Source: Cryobacterium levicorallinum
Lineage (GTDB): Bacteria; Actinomycetota; Actinomycetes; Actinomycetales; Microbacteriaceae
Length of the DNA: 64,000 nt
Direction: 5' to 3'
NCBI RefSeq assembly: GCF_004402405.1
Contig: NZ_SOFE01000003.1
Location: 1 to 64,000 of the forward strand
Numbering within the stretch: the stretch's first letter is position 1; the number at the start of each line of letters is the position of its first letter. Below the pieces are notes generated by a model. It saw only the letters and a program-made list of their open reading frames with translations, searched no databases and had not been told where the DNA came from. The position numbers and the translations under genes are program-made. Below are positions 34,885-43,170 of this stretch, in pieces.

Positions 34885-34938
34885 AGTGGACAACTTTGGT
34901 GGGTGACACCCCGGTGGCACCCACCAAAGTTGTCCACT
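34885..34938. terminator. 21-bp perfect inverted repeat downstream of pspA
   Basis: Left arm AGTGGACAACTTTGGTGGGTG (34885-34905), split here as AGTGGACAAC plus TTTGGTGGGTG, is matched base for base by the complement at 34918-34938. The 12-base loop pairs further (CACC-CC-GGTG). It starts 7 bases after the pspA stop. It can act as a terminator, although its length and perfect symmetry are more than termination needs; a dispersed intergenic palindrome is the alternative. Confidence 0.7.
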
Positions 34939-35023
34939 CAGGACCTGACCGGCGAGCCCGGCGAGAAATTCGCTCTCGGCGAAGCGGATGTTGTTGGCCC
35001 CGGCCGCTGCGCCATACTGAGGT

Positions 35024-35857
35024 ATGGCTCCCACCTTCGTTGTAGTACCGCAGTGGCAGGGTTCGATTTCTCCGCGCGCAATGCGCCTGGTCGACGGGGC
35101 GGCGGCCATTCAAGGCGACCTGCCCTTTTCGGCCACGCGTCTGGTCGACGTTCCGGTCGAGGCCGGTGACGCGCTCGATACCGGGGTGCACCGGTTCTCC
35201 GCGATCCAGCACGTGCGGGAACGCCACACCGCTGTTTTGAAGGACACGGCCGATTGGGCGCTCTCCATCGGCGGCGACTGCGGCATTGCCCTCACCGCTG
35301 TCGAGCACGCGGCGCGTACGCATCCGGGCGACTTGGCCGTCGTCTGGTTCGACGCCCACCCCGACCTGCACACGCCAGAGACCTCACCGTCCGGCGGATT
35401 CTGCGGCATGGTGCTGCGCGCGATCAGCGGCGAAGGGCCAGCCGAGCTGGAACTCGCCGCCACGAGCAGCGTGTCACTCGACCGCGTCGTGCTGGCCGGA
35501 ATCCGCGATGTCGACGATGCCGAAGACGTTCTCCTGCAGGAGCGCGGCCTGGTGAGCGTGTCCTGCTCCGAGTTGACCGACCCGGCCGCCCTGGTCGGGG
35601 CCGTCGCTGCCATCGGCGCCAAGCACGTCTTCGTGCACATCGACCTGGATGTGCTCGATCCGTCAGCTCTTGGCGGCCTGAATGACCTGATTCCGTTCGG
35701 GTTGAGCGTGGCCGAACTCGGTGGAGCGATCACCGCCCTGCGCGCTGAGTTCACCCTCGCCGGAGCGACGATCACCGGGTTCGCGCCGGCCTCCCCCGAG
35801 GCGGCGACCGATGATCTGCCGAGCATCCTGCGCATCATCGGGGCACTTACCCGCTAG
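35024..35857 (+). CDS. Arginase/agmatinase family protein (ureohydrolase)
   Basis: 277 residues. Binuclear manganese ligands are visible in three motifs: GGDCGIA (about residue 83, the usual GGDH has Cys in place of His), WFDAHPDLHTP (about 109, D-A-H-x-D intact) and HIDLDVLDP (about 207). GGFCGMVLRAI also fits the fold. Members hydrolyse guanidino groups of arginine, agmatine, formiminoglutamate and similar. The GGDC change removes one canonical metal ligand, so activity or substrate may differ. CATACT about ten bases before the ATG suggests a leaderless transcript. Confidence 0.85.
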   Translation: MAPTFVVVPQWQGSISPRAMRLVDGAAAIQGDLPFSATRLVDVPVEAGDALDTGVHRFSAIQHVRERHTAVLKDTADWALSIGGDCGIALTAVEHAARTHPGDLAVVWFDAHPDLHTPETSPSGGFCGMVLRAISGEGPAELELAATSSVSLDRVVLAGIRDVDDAEDVLLQERGLVSVSCSELTDPAALVGAVAAIGAKHVFVHIDLDVLDPSALGGLNDLIPFGLSVAELGGAITALRAEFTLAGATITGFAPASPEAATDDLPSILRIIGALTR

Positions 35858-36052
35858 GCACTGCTCTCGCAGGTGACCGGACTGAGTGAGTGGGAATGCG
35901 CATAACTGCTGCAATTTCTGGCTGGCCAGGGACACACCGGCGTCATTCTGGGCAACTTTGCGGGACCGCCAACGAATTGCAGGAGTTATGGACTCGGGGC
36001 GACAGGCCCGGCGAGCACCGCACGAATTCACACACCGACCAATGGAGGCCCC

Positions 36053-36841
36053 ATGAACGATCAGCCCCGCATCCTCACCGAGCGCCGCGGCCACATTCTT
36101 CTGATCGGGTTCAATCGGCCCGAGAAGCGCAATGCCGCCGACTTTGCCCTGCTGCGGCAGCTCGCCCTCGCCTACGGTGAGCTCGACGGCGACCCCGAGC
36201 TGCGCGTCGGCCTGGTCTACGCCGTCGGCGAGCACTTCACGGCCGGGCTCGACCTCGCCGACATCGGTCCCCGGCTGGGCCCCGCCGGGCTCGAAATGGT
36301 GCCGGAGGGCGGCATCAACCCGTGGCAAGTGGATGGCGAATCCCTCAGTAAACCGGTCGTCATCGCCGTGCAGGGAACCTGTCTCACCCTCGGAATCGAG
36401 CTCATGCTCGCGAGCGACATTGTGGTTGCCGCCGAATCGACCAAGTTCGGGCAGATCGAGGTAGCCCGCGGCATTTTGCCGTTCGGCGGCGCGACGATTC
36501 GGTTCCCGCGTGCGGCCGGCTGGGGCAATGCCATGCGCTGGCTGCTCACCGGTGAGCTGTTCGATACCGCCGAAGCGCATCGTTTGGGCCTCGTTCAGGA
36601 AGTCGTGCCCGACGGCACCCAGTTCGACCGGGCGCTCGAGCTCGCCGAGAAGATCGCCGCCCAGGCACCCCTCGCGATCCAGGCCACCCTCGCCAATGCG
36701 CGCCTGGCGCAGCGGGAGGGGGCGGCATCCGCTGAACAAGAGCTGCAGCCGGCCCTCGCCCGCCTGGTGCAAACTGAGGACTCCCGCATCGGCATGCAAT
36801 CCTTCATGACCCGGACCCCCGCCGTCTTCGTGGGCCGTTAG
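36053..36841 (+). CDS. Enoyl-CoA hydratase/isomerase (crotonase) family protein
   Basis: 262 residues with TGGAGG before the ATG. Crotonase fold: FNRPEKRNAAD near the start, oxyanion-hole region GEHFTAGLDLADIG and the second loop VQGTCLTLGIELMLASDIVV, then AARG/ARGILPFGGATIRFPRAAG. The acidic pair typical of true hydratases is not obvious, so hydratase versus isomerase or hydrolase cannot be decided. It is a monocistronic gene. The 195 bases upstream carry no recognised element. Confidence 0.87.
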   Translation: MNDQPRILTERRGHILLIGFNRPEKRNAADFALLRQLALAYGELDGDPELRVGLVYAVGEHFTAGLDLADIGPRLGPAGLEMVPEGGINPWQVDGESLSKPVVIAVQGTCLTLGIELMLASDIVVAAESTKFGQIEVARGILPFGGATIRFPRAAGWGNAMRWLLTGELFDTAEAHRLGLVQEVVPDGTQFDRALELAEKIAAQAPLAIQATLANARLAQREGAASAEQELQPALARLVQTEDSRIGMQSFMTRTPAVFVGR

Positions 36842-36868
36842 CCACGCGCGCACCCTCCTCTTCTGCGA

Positions 36869-36910
36869 CCGGGCCCGGAACGCAGGCCCAGCCTATTAAT
36901 CGGGCCCGGG
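36869..36910. terminator. GC-rich hairpin between crotonase and oxidoreductase genes
   Basis: CCGGGCCCGG (36869-36878) and CGGGCCCGGG (36901-36910) can pair across a 22-base loop; each is also nearly self-complementary. The position, about 30 bases after the crotonase stop, fits a terminator. There is no T-tract. Confidence 0.4.
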
Positions 36911-36987
36911 TTCACAGAGTGGGCCCCCGACGGGCACCTCGGGATAGGCTGCTCTGAACGGTCGGGCCACAAAGTCAAGGAGATTCA

Positions 36988-38463
36988 ATGTCAAGTCAGA
37001 ACTACGACGTCATTGTGATCGGCGGCGGCGCTGTCGGCGAGAACGCGGCCGACCGCACCGCGCAGGGCGGCCTGCGCACGGTCGTCGTCGAAAGCGACCT
37101 GGTCGGCGGCGAATGCTCGTACTGGGCCTGTATGCCGTCCAAGGCTCTACTGCGCAGCGGCGCCGCTCTCGCTGCGGCCAGGCGCGTGCCGGGCGCCGCC
37201 GAAGCCGTCACCGGAACCGTCGACGCGCGTGCCGCCCTCAAACAACGCGACGCCATCGCGAGCCACTGGAAGGACGACGGCCAGGCAAAGTGGCTCGAGT
37301 CGGCCGGAATCGACCTGGTACGCGGCCACGCCCGCCTCACCGGCACGAAAGAGGTCACCGTGACGTCCGCCGACGGCACCGTGACCGTGCTCACCGCCAC
37401 GCACGCCGTCGTCGTCAGCACCGGTTCGGCCGCCCTCCTGCCCGACATTCCGGGCCTGACAAACATCGAACCGTGGACCAGCCGCGACGCGACCAGCGCC
37501 CAGGAGATTCCGGCCAGCCTGGCGGTGATCGGCGGCGGCGTCGTCGCCGCCGAGATGGCCGCCGCCTACGCCTCACTCGGCTCGACAGTGACCGTCATCG
37601 CGCGCAGCCCTCTGCTCGGCGGTCAGGAACCCTTCGCCGGTGAGCTCGTCACCGCCGCCCTGCGGCGCAACGGCGTCACCGTCCTCGTCGGCCCGTCTAC
37701 CACCGAAGCCCACCGCAACTCAGACGGCACCGTCACGCTCACCCTCGACGACGACAGCACCGTCACGGCCGAGAAAGTGCTCGTGGCCATCGGCCGAACC
37801 CCGCGCACCCAGGATCTGGGCCTTGAAACCGTCGGGCTCGACGAAGGCGACTGGCTCGCCGTCGACGACACCCTGCTCGTGCAGGGCGACTCCCCCGCGC
37901 TCGCCGGTGACTGGCTCTACGCCACCGGCGACGTCAACCATCGCGCGCTCCTCACCCACCAGGGCAAGTACCAGGCACGAGCGACTGGCGACGCGATCGT
38001 GACCCGCGCGGCCGGCAGACCGATCGACACGGCGCCCTGGGGCGTGCACGTCGCCACCGCCGACCACGCCGCCGTGCCCCAGGTCACCTTCACCGACCCG
38101 GAGGTGGCCTCGGTCGGGCTGACCGCAGCATCCGCTGTCAAGGCGGGGTATCGCATCCGAATTCTCGATTACGACCTCGCCAACCTGGGCGGCGCCTCCG
38201 TGCTCGCCGTCGGCTACGTCGGTAAGGCGCGCGCGATCGTCGACCTCGACCGCGAGGTGTTGCTCGGCGTCACCTTCGTCGGGCAGGATGTCGCTGAGCT
38301 GCTGCATTCGGCCACGGTCGCCATTGTCGGCGAGGTGCCCATCAACCGGCTGTGGCACGCCGTGCCGAGCTACCCGACGCTGAGCGAAGTCTGGCTGCGC
38401 TTGCTCGAAGCGTACGGACGCCCCGGGTCGACCGACAACGACACCGAGGCCGCGGACGAGTAG
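36988..38463 (+). CDS. Pyridine nucleotide-disulfide oxidoreductase family protein, atypical active site
   Basis: 491 residues, AAGGAG before the ATG. FAD site [15 protein letters not shown] at the N-terminus, redox Cys pair [13 protein letters not shown] (Cys about 42 and 47), NAD(P) site [20 protein letters not shown], second FAD motif LYATGDVN, and a C-terminal dimerisation domain. It belongs near lipoamide dehydrogenase and mercuric reductase. Two differences stand out. The spacer between the cysteines is S-Y-W-A, and the C-terminal HPT-x-x-E, which supplies the catalytic His, is YPTLSE, so Tyr replaces His. The physiological substrate is therefore uncertain. Next gene starts 3 bases after its stop. 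Confidence 0.9.
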   Translation: MSSQNYDVIVIGGGAVGENAADRTAQGGLRTVVVESDLVGGECSYWACMPSKALLRSGAALAAARRVPGAAEAVTGTVDARAALKQRDAIASHWKDDGQAKWLESAGIDLVRGHARLTGTKEVTVTSADGTVTVLTATHAVVVSTGSAALLPDIPGLTNIEPWTSRDATSAQEIPASLAVIGGGVVAAEMAAAYASLGSTVTVIARSPLLGGQEPFAGELVTAALRRNGVTVLVGPSTTEAHRNSDGTVTLTLDDDSTVTAEKVLVAIGRTPRTQDLGLETVGLDEGDWLAVDDTLLVQGDSPALAGDWLYATGDVNHRALLTHQGKYQARATGDAIVTRAAGRPIDTAPWGVHVATADHAAVPQVTFTDPEVASVGLTAASAVKAGYRIRILDYDLANLGGASVLAVGYVGKARAIVDLDREVLLGVTFVGQDVAELLHSATVAIVGEVPINRLWHAVPSYPTLSEVWLRLLEAYGRPGSTDNDTEAADE

Positions 38464-38466
38464 CGG

Positions 38467-38847
38467 ATGCGGCGCATCCTGTTCGACTCACCCGTCAGCC
38501 GCGCCGGCTACCTGTACGCAACCGCGTTCGGGCTAGTCTGGGGCTCGATCTGGAGTACCGGCCGAGTCGAGCGCAAGGCCGGCCTGTATGTGTTTCGCGG
38601 CATGCCGCCGTGGACGTTCGGACGCGGCGGATCCTGCGTCGGCGGCTGCTACCTCACCAATCAGAACGTCACCGCGGCCGTGCTCGAGCATGAGGCCGTG
38701 CACAAACGCCAGTGGCAGCGCTTCGGCATGGTCTTTCCGCTGCTATACGCGCTCGGCGGGCGCAATCCGCTGCAGAACCGCTTCGAGATCGAGGCCGGCC
38801 TGAAAAAGGGCGGCTACATCCGCTCGTTCAGCCAACGTGGCTCGTGA
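38467..38847 (+). CDS. Conserved hypothetical protein with HExxH-like motif
   Basis: 126 residues, 3 bases after the oxidoreductase stop, so probably cotranscribed. Contains VLEHEAVHKRQWQRFG: HEAVH fits the zinc-binding HExxH pattern of metallopeptidases, though H-E-A-V-H could also be structural. NPLQNRFEIEAGLKKGGY further on supplies a possible third ligand Glu. Two Cys lie in GGSCVGGCYL. A hydrophobic N-terminal stretch (AGYLYATAFGLVWGSIW) may associate with membrane. No named family recognised. Confidence 0.7.
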   Translation: MRRILFDSPVSRAGYLYATAFGLVWGSIWSTGRVERKAGLYVFRGMPPWTFGRGGSCVGGCYLTNQNVTAAVLEHEAVHKRQWQRFGMVFPLLYALGGRNPLQNRFEIEAGLKKGGYIRSFSQRGS

Positions 38848-38883
38848 CACCGCCGTCCATTCCGGTGAGCGGCTGCAGCACAC

Positions 38884-38923
38884 ACAAAACCGCCCGGGCT
38901 GGGAACAGGCCGGGCGGTTTTGT
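38884..38923. terminator. Bidirectional intrinsic terminator (hypothetical gene / catalase)
   Basis: The arms ACAAAACCGCCCGG (38884-38897) and CCGGGCGGTTTTGT (38910-38923) give fourteen pairs with A and T tracts on either side. It terminates in both directions, lying 36 bases after the hypothetical gene and 13 bases after the catalase stop on the other strand. Confidence 0.85.
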
Positions 38924-38935
38924 CGTGCAGAAGCG

Positions 38936-40426
38936 CTACTGCGCGGCGACGTACTCAGCGTCGATGGCGGCAGCCGCGGCGAACACAGCGAGGTTCGCAC
39001 GCAGCTTGGCGCCGAGGTCGGCGTCAACGCTGGTCCAGTACCAAATGGCACGCTCGGTGACCTCGGGGCGGGTCACGCCGCTGATGGCACCGGTGATGGT
39101 GTCGAGGAAGCGCGCCTTGGCGGCGTCGTCGTAGACCTCGCGGTACAGCGTTCCGGCCTGGCCGAAGTCGCTGTCCTCGCTGCGCAGGGTCGCGGCGGCA
39201 CGCAGCAGCGTTCCGTCGCCTTCCCAGGCGCCCTCGCCGGCCGCGGCCGGGTCGGCGACGGGGCCGCCGAGGGAGTTGGGTGCGTAGTTCGGCTGGCTCG
39301 GGGCGTTGAAGTGGTGGCGCTGCGCGCCATCCTGCGAGTAGTTGTTGACCGGGCTCTTCGCCGCATTGATCGGCAGCTGGGTGTAGTTGGTGCCGACGCG
39401 GTAGCGCTGCGCGTCGGGGTAGGAGAAGATGCGCGCCATGAGCATCTTGTCGGGGCTTGCGGCAATTCCGGGAACGAAGTTGGCGGGCGAGAACGCGGCC
39501 TGCTCGATCTCGGCGAAGAAGTTCTCCGGGTTGCGGTTGAGGGTGTGGGTTCCGACCGGAATGAGCGGGAAGTCGGCGTGCGGCCAGACCTTGGTCACGT
39601 CGAACGGGTTGAATCGGTAGGTGTTGCCCTGCTCGTACGGCATGACCTGCACGGAAACGTTCCAGGACGGGAAGTTGCCGGCGGCAATGGCGTCGGACAG
39701 GTCGCGACGGTAGTAGTCAGCATCCGCTCCGGCGATGAGCTCAGCTTCTGAGCCTTCCATCTCGACGTTGCCCTGGTTGGATTCGAAGTGGTACTTCACC
39801 CAGAACCGCTCGCCGGCGGCGTTGATCCACTGGTAGGTGTGCGAGCCGAAGCCGGGCATTTCACGCCAGGAGCGCGGCAGGCCGCGGTCTCCCATGAGGT
39901 AGGTCACCTGGTGGGCGGACTCCGGGGAGAGCGTCCAGAAGTCCCACTGCATGGTCGCGTCGCGCAGGCCGGTGCCCGGCAGGCGCTTCTGCGAGTGGAT
40001 GAAGTCGGGGAACTTGATGCCGTCGCGGATGAAGAACACCGGGGTGTTGTTGCCGACGATGTCGTAATTGCCCTCGGTCGTGTAGAACTTGACCGAGAAG
40101 CCGCGCACGTCGCGCCAGGTGTCTGGGCTGCCCTGCTCGCCGGCCACGCTGGAGAAGCGCTGCAGGGTGGGGGTGACGGTGCCGGGCTGAAACACGGCCG
40201 CGCGGGTGTACTTCGAGACGTCGCCGGTCACGACGAACTCGCCGTGCGCTCCGCTGCCCTTGGCGTGCACGATGCGCTCCGGAATGCGCTCGCGGTTGAA
40301 CTGGGCGAGCTTCTCGACCAGGTAGCGGTCGTGCAGCGCGGTGACGCCGTCGGCGCCGACGGTGAGGGAGTGCGCGTCGCTGGCGACGGGCGTTCCCGTC
40401 TGGTCGGTAGTGGGCTTGATAGTCAT
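38936..40426 (-). CDS. katA: Catalase (monofunctional haem catalase)
   Basis: 496 residues, small-subunit clade length. Catalytic His lies in [12 protein letters not shown] (about residue 54), distal Asn in [12 protein letters not shown], and proximal haem Tyr in [12 protein letters not shown] (about 335). It detoxifies hydrogen peroxide in the cytoplasm. It is 46 bases downstream of a Fur-family regulator on the same strand, the common peroxide-responsive arrangement in Actinobacteria, and probably shares its promoter. AAGGAGCACC lies directly before the ATG. Confidence 0.96.
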   Translation of the reverse strand: MTIKPTTDQTGTPVASDAHSLTVGADGVTALHDRYLVEKLAQFNRERIPERIVHAKGSGAHGEFVVTGDVSKYTRAAVFQPGTVTPTLQRFSSVAGEQGSPDTWRDVRGFSVKFYTTEGNYDIVGNNTPVFFIRDGIKFPDFIHSQKRLPGTGLRDATMQWDFWTLSPESAHQVTYLMGDRGLPRSWREMPGFGSHTYQWINAAGERFWVKYHFESNQGNVEMEGSEAELIAGADADYYRRDLSDAIAAGNFPSWNVSVQVMPYEQGNTYRFNPFDVTKVWPHADFPLIPVGTHTLNRNPENFFAEIEQAAFSPANFVPGIAASPDKMLMARIFSYPDAQRYRVGTNYTQLPINAAKSPVNNYSQDGAQRHHFNAPSQPNYAPNSLGGPVADPAAAGEGAWEGDGTLLRAAATLRSEDSDFGQAGTLYREVYDDAAKARFLDTITGAISGVTRPEVTERAIWYWTSVDADLGAKLRANLAVFAAAAAIDAEYVAAQ

Positions 40427-40472
40427 GGTGCTCCTTGGTGTGGATCAGCAACGCGAGGTTGGCGGAAAAAAG

Positions 40473-40949
40473 TTAGGGGTGTGCGGTGTCGAGCTGGCAC
40501 TGGGCGCACAGGCCCCAGTAGATGACCTCGGCGGCGCGCACGTCGAAACCGAGCGTATCCGCCGGCGTGAGGCAGGGTGCGTGACCGATGGCGCAGTCCA
40601 CGTCGTGCACCACAGTGCAGCGGGTGCAGACGATGTGGTGGTGGTTGTCGCCGACCCTGCGCTCGAACAGGGCGGGCGAACCGGCCGGTTCGATCTTGCG
40701 CACGAGTCCGGCAGTGCCGAGCGAGGCGAGCACCCCGTAGACCGCCTGCAGCGAGGTGCCGGGCAGGTCGGTGTGCACCGCTGTGAACAGGGCATCGGCG
40801 TTGGAGTGCGGCATATCGGTGAGGGCGCGCAGCACAGCCAGACGCGGCGCCGTGACTTTGAGACCAGCCGAACGGAGGCTGTCGGCCAGCAACCCGGCGT
40901 CGGCTGCGGCCAGGCGCAGGCCCGCGGTCTCTTCGCTCGGTTCGATCAT
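40473..40949 (-). CDS. furA: Fur-family peroxide/iron regulator (FurA/PerR-like)
   Basis: About 158 residues from the ATG at 40949, which has GGAG seven bases upstream; an ATG two codons earlier is possible. Winged-helix DNA-binding domain: LKVTAPRLAVLRALTDMPHS followed by LQAVYGVLASLGTAGLV. The regulatory metal site includes DNHHHIVCTRC, and the structural zinc site is two CxxC pairs (CTRC and CAQC). It sits upstream of katA and behind a palindromic box at 40972-40994, pointing to autoregulation and peroxide-responsive control of catalase. Confidence 0.93.
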   Translation of the reverse strand: MIEPSEETAGLRLAAADAGLLADSLRSAGLKVTAPRLAVLRALTDMPHSNADALFTAVHTDLPGTSLQAVYGVLASLGTAGLVRKIEPAGSPALFERRVGDNHHHIVCTRCTVVHDVDCAIGHAPCLTPADTLGFDVRAAEVIYWGLCAQCQLDTAHP

Positions 40950-40971
40950 CGTCATGCTCCGACCCTAGCAT

Positions 40972-40994
40972 TTGTTTTGAGTAATTCAAAACAA
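40972..40994 (-). promoter_or_regulatory. Fur-type operator over the furA-katA promoter
   Basis: TTGTTTTGA (40972-40980) and TCAAAACAA (40986-40994) form a 9-9 palindrome with a five-base spacer. On the minus strand it contains a -35 TTGAAT, with a -10 TAGGGT sixteen bases on, and the ATG follows closely. Repressor binding here would block RNA polymerase. The divergent MMPL gene starts 56 bases away and may also be affected. Confidence 0.8.
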
Positions 40995-41049
40995 TTCGGG
41001 CACTGGTATAGCTAGCTAGGATAGCGATTATCGAGGTTCTGGAGGAACT

Positions 41050-43107
41050 GTGCTCGCGATCACGCGATTCATCACCGGCAAACGCACCGCCTGGGCGGTC
41101 TTGCTCGGAACACTCGTGGCGGTCGGTCTGCTGTTTGCGCTGCTCCCGGCCAATGAGTCCGAGGATTTTCCGGCGGCGGGGCTGCCGGAGACCAGCCAGG
41201 CGGCCCAAGTCACCGAGCTGCTCGCCGACTTTCCCTCGGCCGACCAGACCGCGGCGATCGTGGTCTGGAGCCGCGACGGCACCGCGCTCACGGCGGCCGA
41301 CCAAACCGCGATCACCGCCGCAGCCGAGCAGCTCGGTGCCGCGTCGATCGCCCCGCGCGCGGCCACGCCGCAGTTCAGCGACGACGGTCAGGCGGCGCTG
41401 AGTGTGGTGCCGCTGGAGGCGGCGAGCGCGACGGCCGACATTGCGAAGACGGCCACCGACATCCGTTCAACGGCGTCGACCGCGCTGCCGAGCGGGCTGA
41501 CCGCCTATGTCACCGGGCCGGTCGGCTTTCAGTCCGACATCACCAACGCTTTCGCCGGAGCCGACTTTCGCCTGCTGCTGGTGACCGTGATCGTCGTCGC
41601 GGTGCTTCTGATCGTGACCTATCGCAGCCCGGTGCTCTGGATCGTGCCGCTCGTCGTGGTCGGGCTCGCCGACGGCCTGGCCGGCAAGGTCGCCGGCGCG
41701 CTGACCGAACCGCTCGGTTTCGCCCTCGACGCCTCGATCTCGGGTATCCTCTCGGTGCTCGTGTTCGGCGCCGGCACCAATTATGCCCTGCTGCTCGTGG
41801 CCCGCTATCGCGAAGAATTGCTGCACACCGAAAATCGCAACGTCGCCATGCGCACCGCCGTGACGAGCGCCGGCCCGGCCATCGCGGCGAGCGGCGGCAC
41901 CGTTGCGCTGAGCCTGGCGACCCTGGTTTTCGCCGAACTGGCCGGCAACCGGGCGCTCGGCATCGCCTGCGCCATCGGTGTACTCATCGCCATTCTGTTC
42001 GCCCTGCTCGTGCTGCCGGCCGCCCTCGTGGTCTGCGGGCGCGGCCTGTTCTGGCCGTTCATTCCGCGCGTGCAGGCCCATGCCACTGCCCCGCGCACCG
42101 GCTTCTGGACCAGGCTCGGTCGCGGAGTGGCCAGGCATCCGGTGATCATCACGATCGTGTCCGTTCTGGTGATCGGTTCGCTCGCGTTCGGGCTGAACGG
42201 AGCCGCGGTCGGGCTATCCCAGGCCGACCAGTTGCTCGGCAACCCGGAGTCGGTTGTTGCCCAGGACATCGTGGACGCGTCTTTTTCGGCGGGGCTGACC
42301 AGCCAGACGGTCGTGCTGACGCCGGATGCGGTATCCGCTGACACCGTGGCAGTGGCCCTGCAGACCCCAGGGGTCTCCGCGGCTGTCGCCGGTGAGAACG
42401 CCGGCGGCCTGACCCGCATCGATGTCACCCTAGACAGCGAACCAGGCAGCGACCTGACTTTCGCGACCCTCAGCCAACTGCGCAGCGATTTAGCGGATGC
42501 TTCGGGCGCGGTCTCGCAGGCGCTGGTCGGTGGCAGCGATGCCACGGCCCTCGACACGAAAATCAGCGCCGAACGGGACCAGGCCCTGATTCTGCCGCTG
42601 ATTCTGGGCATCGTCTTTCTCATTTTGGCGCTGCTGCTGCGCTCCCTCGTGGCGCCGGCGTTGCTCATCGCCACCGTGCTCGGCACCTTCTTCGCCAGCC
42701 TGGGAGCTTCGAACCTGATCTTTCAGAACCTGCTCGGCTTCGCCGCGTTCGACACCAGCGTCGTGCTGTTTTCCTTTCTGTTCCTGGTCGCTCTCGGCGT
42801 GGACTACAACATCTTCCTGACCACGCGAGCGCGGGAAGAGGCCCGGCGCTACGGCACCCGAGAAGGCATGGTGCGGGCGCTCTCGTCGACCGGAGCGGTG
42901 ATCACGAGCGCCGGGATTCTGATCGCGGCGGTGTTCGCCGTGCTCGGCGTCCTGCCGGTCGTGGCGCTCACCCAGATCGGCGTGATCGTCTGCATCGGCG
43001 TGCTGCTCGACACCCTTGTCGTGCGCACCGTGCTCGTGCCGGCCCTGGTCTTTCTGGTGGACGACCGGTTCTGGTGGCCGTCAAAGCCTGTCGCGTCACG
43101 CCAGTAG
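41050..43107 (+). CDS. MMPL family transporter (RND superfamily)
   Basis: 685 residues, GTG start with GGAGG five bases upstream. Two repeats of one helix, an extracytoplasmic domain, then five or six helices; the first helix is AWAVLLGTLVAVGLLFALLP. Charged residues in helix 4 regions (DASISGILSVLVFGAGTNYA and FLFLVALGVDYNIFL, with Asp-Tyr in the second) are the proton-relay positions of MmpL proteins. Substrates are lipids or drugs; none can be assigned. It is divergent from furA, whose operator overlaps the shared promoter region, so redox control is possible. Confidence 0.92.
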   Translation: MLAITRFITGKRTAWAVLLGTLVAVGLLFALLPANESEDFPAAGLPETSQAAQVTELLADFPSADQTAAIVVWSRDGTALTAADQTAITAAAEQLGAASIAPRAATPQFSDDGQAALSVVPLEAASATADIAKTATDIRSTASTALPSGLTAYVTGPVGFQSDITNAFAGADFRLLLVTVIVVAVLLIVTYRSPVLWIVPLVVVGLADGLAGKVAGALTEPLGFALDASISGILSVLVFGAGTNYALLLVARYREELLHTENRNVAMRTAVTSAGPAIAASGGTVALSLATLVFAELAGNRALGIACAIGVLIAILFALLVLPAALVVCGRGLFWPFIPRVQAHATAPRTGFWTRLGRGVARHPVIITIVSVLVIGSLAFGLNGAAVGLSQADQLLGNPESVVAQDIVDASFSAGLTSQTVVLTPDAVSADTVAVALQTPGVSAAVAGENAGGLTRIDVTLDSEPGSDLTFATLSQLRSDLADASGAVSQALVGGSDATALDTKISAERDQALILPLILGIVFLILALLLRSLVAPALLIATVLGTFFASLGASNLIFQNLLGFAAFDTSVVLFSFLFLVALGVDYNIFLTTRAREEARRYGTREGMVRALSSTGAVITSAGILIAAVFAVLGVLPVVALTQIGVIVCIGVLLDTLVVRTVLVPALVFLVDDRFWWPSKPVASRQ

Positions 43108-43170
43108 AATTTCGGCGCGACTCTGGTTGACTCCGGGCTCACGCCCGGTGAGGCCAACGCCCGGTCAGGC

